From positions 1 through 64,000 of the forward strand of contig JARKUF010000040.1 in NCBI GenBank assembly GCA_029974015.1: a stretch of DNA of 64,000 nt. Direction: 5' to 3'. Below, piece by piece: positions 60,998-64,000 of this stretch (positions are counted from its first letter, which is position 1; each line of letters starts with the position of its first letter). The translations under genes and the position numbers were made by a program. Below the pieces are notes generated by a model that did no database searches, had not been told where the DNA came from, and was given only the letters and a program-made list of their open reading frames with translations. The stretch comes from Spirochaetota bacterium (GTDB lineage Bacteria > Spirochaetota > UBA4802 > JAGODF01).

Positions 60998-61080
60998 GGC
61001 GATCTTTTAAAATTAGGTTTTTCCGCCCGCTTAAGGCGGGCTGGAAAAACCTAATTTCTGAGTTTCCCATCGGTTACAAT
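60998..61080 (-). repeat. Partial copy of the two-hairpin repeat
   Basis: GATCTTTTAAAATTAGG, the stem TTTTTCCGCCCGC-TTAA-GGCGGGCTGGAAAAA and CCTAATTTCTGAGTTTCCCATCGGTTACAAT. The AT hairpin is missing. It abuts the 3' end of the acyl-CoA synthetase gene. Confidence 0.75.
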
Positions 61081-61086
61081 ATTCCC

Positions 61087-62634
61087 TCAGGCGTACATCT
61101 TTTTAAGCTCACGTTTTAAAATCTTGCCTGATGGGTTTTTGGGCAATTTTTCCACGATAATGACTTTCTTGGGACATTTGAATCCGGCTAAGCGTTGCTT
61201 GCTGAAGGAGATTATTTCCGCGTCATTTAAAGTCATTCCCCGTTTCGGGACAATGGCGGCGGTAACAAGCTCTATCCACTTGGGGTCCGGCGCGCCGAAG
61301 ACGGCCACTTCTCCCACTGCCGGGTGTTGGTAGATCACTTCCTCCACTTCCCGGGAAGCGACGTTCTCTCCGCCGGTTTTAATCATGTCTTTTTTCCTGT
61401 CGACGATGAAAAGGTATCCATCGTCATCGAACATGCCGAGATCGCCGCTGTGAAACCATCCATGTGCAAAGGCCTCGGCGGTTTTTTCGGTGTCGTTGAG
61501 GTATCCCGCCATGACATGGCCCGACCGGTGTACAATCTCCCCGACTTCGCCTGCGCCGAGAAGCCGGCCTGTATCGTCCATCAGCGCCGTTTCGACATTG
61601 AGGACAGGGCGGCCTGCGGACCCGGGTTTTGATAGCTGGTCTTCGGGGCGAAGGATCGTCGCAACAGGGCCCATTTCTGTTTGTCCATAGTAATTCCAAA
61701 GCCGAATTCCAGGGAATGAATCGGCCAATTGTTTAATTATCTCAACGGGCATTATGCTCGCACCGTATGCCGCCTTGACCAGACTCGAGAGGTCCAGTTC
61801 TTTCAGTCCGGGATTGTTGAGGATGCCGATCCACACTGTGGGAGGGGCGAAGAGGTGGGTGACTCGGAATTTTTCGATCGAGGCGATCATCTCCGCCGGG
61901 TCCGCCCGGTGGAGAATTATGTTTGTCGCACCGGCATATAGCAACGGTGTGAGAAAGCAGTGGAGCTGTGCGCAATGGAAAAGAGGAAGGGCATTGAGGC
62001 TCACGTCTTCAGGACGATATTCTCCTTCGAAGATACAGCTATAATACTGGGACATGAGGGCCCGGTGGGAGAGCATGGCCCCCTTGGGGCGCGACTCGGT
62101 GCCGCTGGTATAGGGAATCTGGACAATATCTTCCGCGGAAATGTCATGTTCCACCGGATCGGAATTGGAAGATCGCATTTCTTTTTCGAGGTTAAAAAAA
62201 CCTTCCGGTGTCGGGGCGCCGGATAAGGGGATAAAGCCCCAGTGTTCTACCGATGTGAACGAACCGCGCGATCCCTGTATTGCGGGTAAGAGGGCGTCCT
62301 CGGTAATGAATATCTTCGATCCCGAATGGTTTATGATATATGCTATTTCATCGCCGTTGAGCATGTAGTTTACTGGAACCTGAACGGCACCGATCTTCGC
62401 TAGGCCAAAAAATGAGATCGGATAATAGTGGGAATTATAAGCGTTGATCGCGACCCTGTCCCCCTTGCGTATGCCCATGTCCAGCATGAGATTTGCGAAT
62501 CGGCAGGATTCACGTTCGAGTTCTTCGAAAGTAAGGGTGATGTCGCGAAAAATGAGGGCGGGTTTGGCGCGAAACCTGGCAGCGGTCCTTCTGGGTATGT
62601 CGCCGATGGTGTCGCGGTGCATTGAGTAGGCCAT
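61087..62634 (-). CDS. AMP-dependent acyl-CoA synthetase/ligase
   Basis: The 515-residue ANL-family enzyme has the phosphate loop YTSGTESRPKGAM (near 180), NYYGQTEMG, HSGDLGMFDDDGYLFIVDRKKDMI and the C-terminal catalytic Lys in NPSGKILKREL. It activates a fatty or other carboxylic acid to acyl-CoA by way of acyl-AMP; the chain length is not clear. ATG 62634 follows GGGAGGAAAT. It stands alone. Confidence 0.92.
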   Translation of the reverse strand: MAYSMHRDTIGDIPRRTAARFRAKPALIFRDITLTFEELERESCRFANLMLDMGIRKGDRVAINAYNSHYYPISFFGLAKIGAVQVPVNYMLNGDEIAYIINHSGSKIFITEDALLPAIQGSRGSFTSVEHWGFIPLSGAPTPEGFFNLEKEMRSSNSDPVEHDISAEDIVQIPYTSGTESRPKGAMLSHRALMSQYYSCIFEGEYRPEDVSLNALPLFHCAQLHCFLTPLLYAGATNIILHRADPAEMIASIEKFRVTHLFAPPTVWIGILNNPGLKELDLSSLVKAAYGASIMPVEIIKQLADSFPGIRLWNYYGQTEMGPVATILRPEDQLSKPGSAGRPVLNVETALMDDTGRLLGAGEVGEIVHRSGHVMAGYLNDTEKTAEAFAHGWFHSGDLGMFDDDGYLFIVDRKKDMIKTGGENVASREVEEVIYQHPAVGEVAVFGAPDPKWIELVTAAIVPKRGMTLNDAEIISFSKQRLAGFKCPKKVIIVEKLPKNPSGKILKRELKKMYA

Positions 62635-62876
62635 GATTTCCTCCCGAAAAATCGCAGTGGTCATAACTGAATTGTACTTATGGCCAATGTTCCGATGGGC
62701 CTTTATTAATTCAACACTTTTTTAAATTGTATTGGGCAATCATAGTTTGAATGGGAGGTCAAAAGATAGCGGCAATCACTGAAAAAATTTTAAATTTTTT
62801 ATCGGCCAATTTCGTATGGTTTTAGGAGGGCAATCTAATTTTTTGCGTTTCCCCCTGTGGATAATTGGAGGTTTGT

Positions 62877-63326
62877 ATGGAAATTGAAACGACAATCTGT
62901 ATTGGATATGAAAATTTAAATAGAATTGAAGATGCCGCCGCCACGGCCAACGTCTCTGTTGGACAGATGATATCAACTCTTCTTAAATATGCGTATGGGA
63001 AAAAGGGGAAACCCGCCGGTGAATTCGGTGCGGTGAGATATTGCTCACGCGGCGGGAGGGGATACTGGCAAAGGCTTCATGTGAAGTTCAGAGTGGACGA
63101 GTATGAGTTCTGTATAGATTTGCGGAAGGTGTGGAAGATGTCTGTTTCTTTTATTGTTGATGAAATGATTGAGCAATATTTAGATGAAATGATGCGTGAA
63201 ATTTCGGAAAGTCCGGATAACTATCGATACAGCGATTACGCAATTGAGTCATTTGTGTTTTATGGTGTTCAATGCTGGATCATCTACTGGGGCGTACCCC
63301 CCAAACTCCTCTCACACAGCGCATAA
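62877..63326 (+). CDS. Possible tandem ribbon-helix-helix protein
   Basis: ATG 62877 lies seven bases after GGAGG. The 149-residue protein appears to hold the same layout twice: a short strand, a helix, then a helix with a turn (TTICIGYENLNRIEDAAATAN-VSVGQMISTLLKYA at about 5-40, and LHVKFRVDEYEFCIDLRKVWK-MSVSFIVDEMIEQYL at about 67-105). This would fit a fused CopG/Arc-type dimer that binds DNA. The last 45 residues are different. This is a reading by eye, not a family match. No toxin gene is beside it. Confidence 0.5.
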   Translation: MEIETTICIGYENLNRIEDAAATANVSVGQMISTLLKYAYGKKGKPAGEFGAVRYCSRGGRGYWQRLHVKFRVDEYEFCIDLRKVWKMSVSFIVDEMIEQYLDEMMREISESPDNYRYSDYAIESFVFYGVQCWIIYWGVPPKLLSHSA

Positions 63327-63411
63327 ACCCGCAATCCCCGCATTCCCCACATGCGAACACCAGCTCCCCAATCGCTGCGGAATAGTTCATTCTGCTAAGT
63401 TGTACCGGCTA

Positions 63412-64000
63412 TCAGGCCTTTTCGGCCGCCTTTTTTCTGTCGAGAAGCACGATACCGATAATCCCTGTCACCATCAGGAAGAAACCCACCACCTGGGCCT
63501 GGGTGAATCCAAAAGCCATCTCCGGGTTCGTTCGGATGAACTCGACTAGGAAGCGGGGTAATCCGTTGAGAATCATGTATAGGAAAAAAAGCTTTCCGGC
63601 GGGCCATTCCTTGCGGCGAAGCTGCAGCATGAATCCCAGGACCAGGACCGATACGAAAACCTCAAAAAGAGGTGTAGGATATACCGGGCTCGATGTGGGT
63701 ACGATGCCGTTGGGATAGGAGGTGCCTAACCATTGGAGGGCATGGTAGGGTTTTACGAGGATTCCATAGCATCCGTCGCCTGCAACATGGCATCCAAAGC
63801 GGCCAAAGCAATACCCCAGGGCCATGGAAGGCGTTGCGGCATCGCAGACCGTGAGGACATCAACCTTGCTTCTTTTTATTACAATATAGCTCAGTCCGAA
63901 GGCCATGAGGAAGCCGCCATAGGCGGAGAGGCCCGCACCTGAAAAAATCATTTCCACGGGGTACTGGAGAAATTCGTTCCAGTGTTCCAATATGTGGAAT
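63412..64000 (-). CDS. lgt: Prolipoprotein diacylglyceryl transferase (Lgt), start beyond the window
   Basis: About 195 residues are visible, and the frame continues past the right edge (FHILEHWNEFLQ before the first possible TTG start at 63990). It shows LSAYGGFLMAFGLS, the signature region GYCFGRFGCHVAGDGCYG, and LPRFLVEFIRTNPE, with several membrane helices. The signature differs from the E. coli GRIGNFINGE but matches variants in other phyla. It transfers diacylglycerol to lipobox cysteines, in line with the lipoproteins in this window. Confidence 0.85.
   Translation of the reverse strand, partial: FHILEHWNEFLQYPVEMIFSGAGLSAYGGFLMAFGLSYIVIKRSKVDVLTVCDAATPSMALGYCFGRFGCHVAGDGCYGILVKPYHALQWLGTSYPNGIVPTSSPVYPTPLFEVFVSVLVLGFMLQLRRKEWPAGKLFFLYMILNGLPRFLVEFIRTNPEMAFGFTQAQVVGFFLMVTGIIGIVLLDRKKAAEKA

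Noticed and set aside
1-64000. tRNA or rRNA genes
   Set aside because: I looked for T-loop GGTTCGAATCC-like sequences with acceptor stems and found none that fold; no rRNA-like stretch is seen.

Overview
The window reads as a chromosome segment of a Gram-negative, probably anaerobic or facultative bacterium. It encodes several lipoproteins, an outer-membrane barrel, an OmpA-type protein and a lipoprotein acyltransferase. It also carries a Na+-pumping NQR complex, a DsrE2/TusA/HdrD-like sulfur redox set, a selenium cassette, RecBCD and many PAS/GGDEF/EAL signalling proteins. Spirochaetota (Leptospira-like) or Desulfobacterota would fit, but no rRNA or marker gene here settles this.

Layout. 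1-1055: the end of an IS21-like element sits inside an IS66-family transposase gene. 1439-3840: two paralogous lipoproteins with a shared N-terminal module and different C-terminal domains. 4013-9682: FecR-domain protein, small secreted protein, outer-membrane barrel, then a CHASE2 adenylate cyclase. 10348-13031: a short-chain dehydrogenase, a lone HsdS-like specificity protein and a pseudouridine synthase. 13375-17008: a selenium cassette (class V aminotransferase, YedF, DUF3343, MsrB, SelD) in which SelD itself is read through an in-frame TGA as selenocysteine. 17310-23160: a sensor kinase facing a trkA-trkH-DUF1848 unit. 23402-26598: dsrE2, tusA, b-type cytochrome and HdrD-like Fe-S protein. 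26723-32822: nqrABCDEF, led by an unlisted 56-residue NqrM-like gene. 33053-39014: small lipoprotein, a six-PAS GGDEF/EAL protein and small Cys-rich/ferredoxin genes. 39259-43094: MscS-type channel, coiled-coil lipoprotein and OmpA-domain protein operon. 43510-48674: epimerase, PAS-GGDEF cyclase, hisF and a DUF1508 gene. 48896-57655: recC-recB-recD. 58081-64000: small protein, adenylate kinase, AsmA-like protein, acyl-CoA synthetase, a possible tandem ribbon-helix-helix protein and a partial lgt.

The most unusual feature is a repeat family scattered through the intergenic DNA. A complete copy is about 120 bp and holds two palindromes: an AT-rich hairpin bounded by GGAACCTC/GAGGTTCC, and a GC-rich hairpin of the type CCCGCCCGCC-(GAA or TTC)-GGCGGGCGGG, ending in GAGGTTGCC. 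I count eight complete copies and about ten partial or degraded ones. Both hairpins show paired, compensating base changes between copies. One copy splits nqrA from nqrB, and another supplies the stop and last codons of the OmpA-like gene.

How the parts may work together (inference): NQR provides a Na+ gradient; the cytochrome b/HdrD-like pair with DsrE2 and TusA may pass sulfane sulfur or thiol electrons to the membrane; the selenium cassette supplies selenophosphate. The signalling genes (cAMP cyclase, diguanylate cyclase, EAL protein, two-component kinase) are mixed between metabolic operons without an obvious common target.
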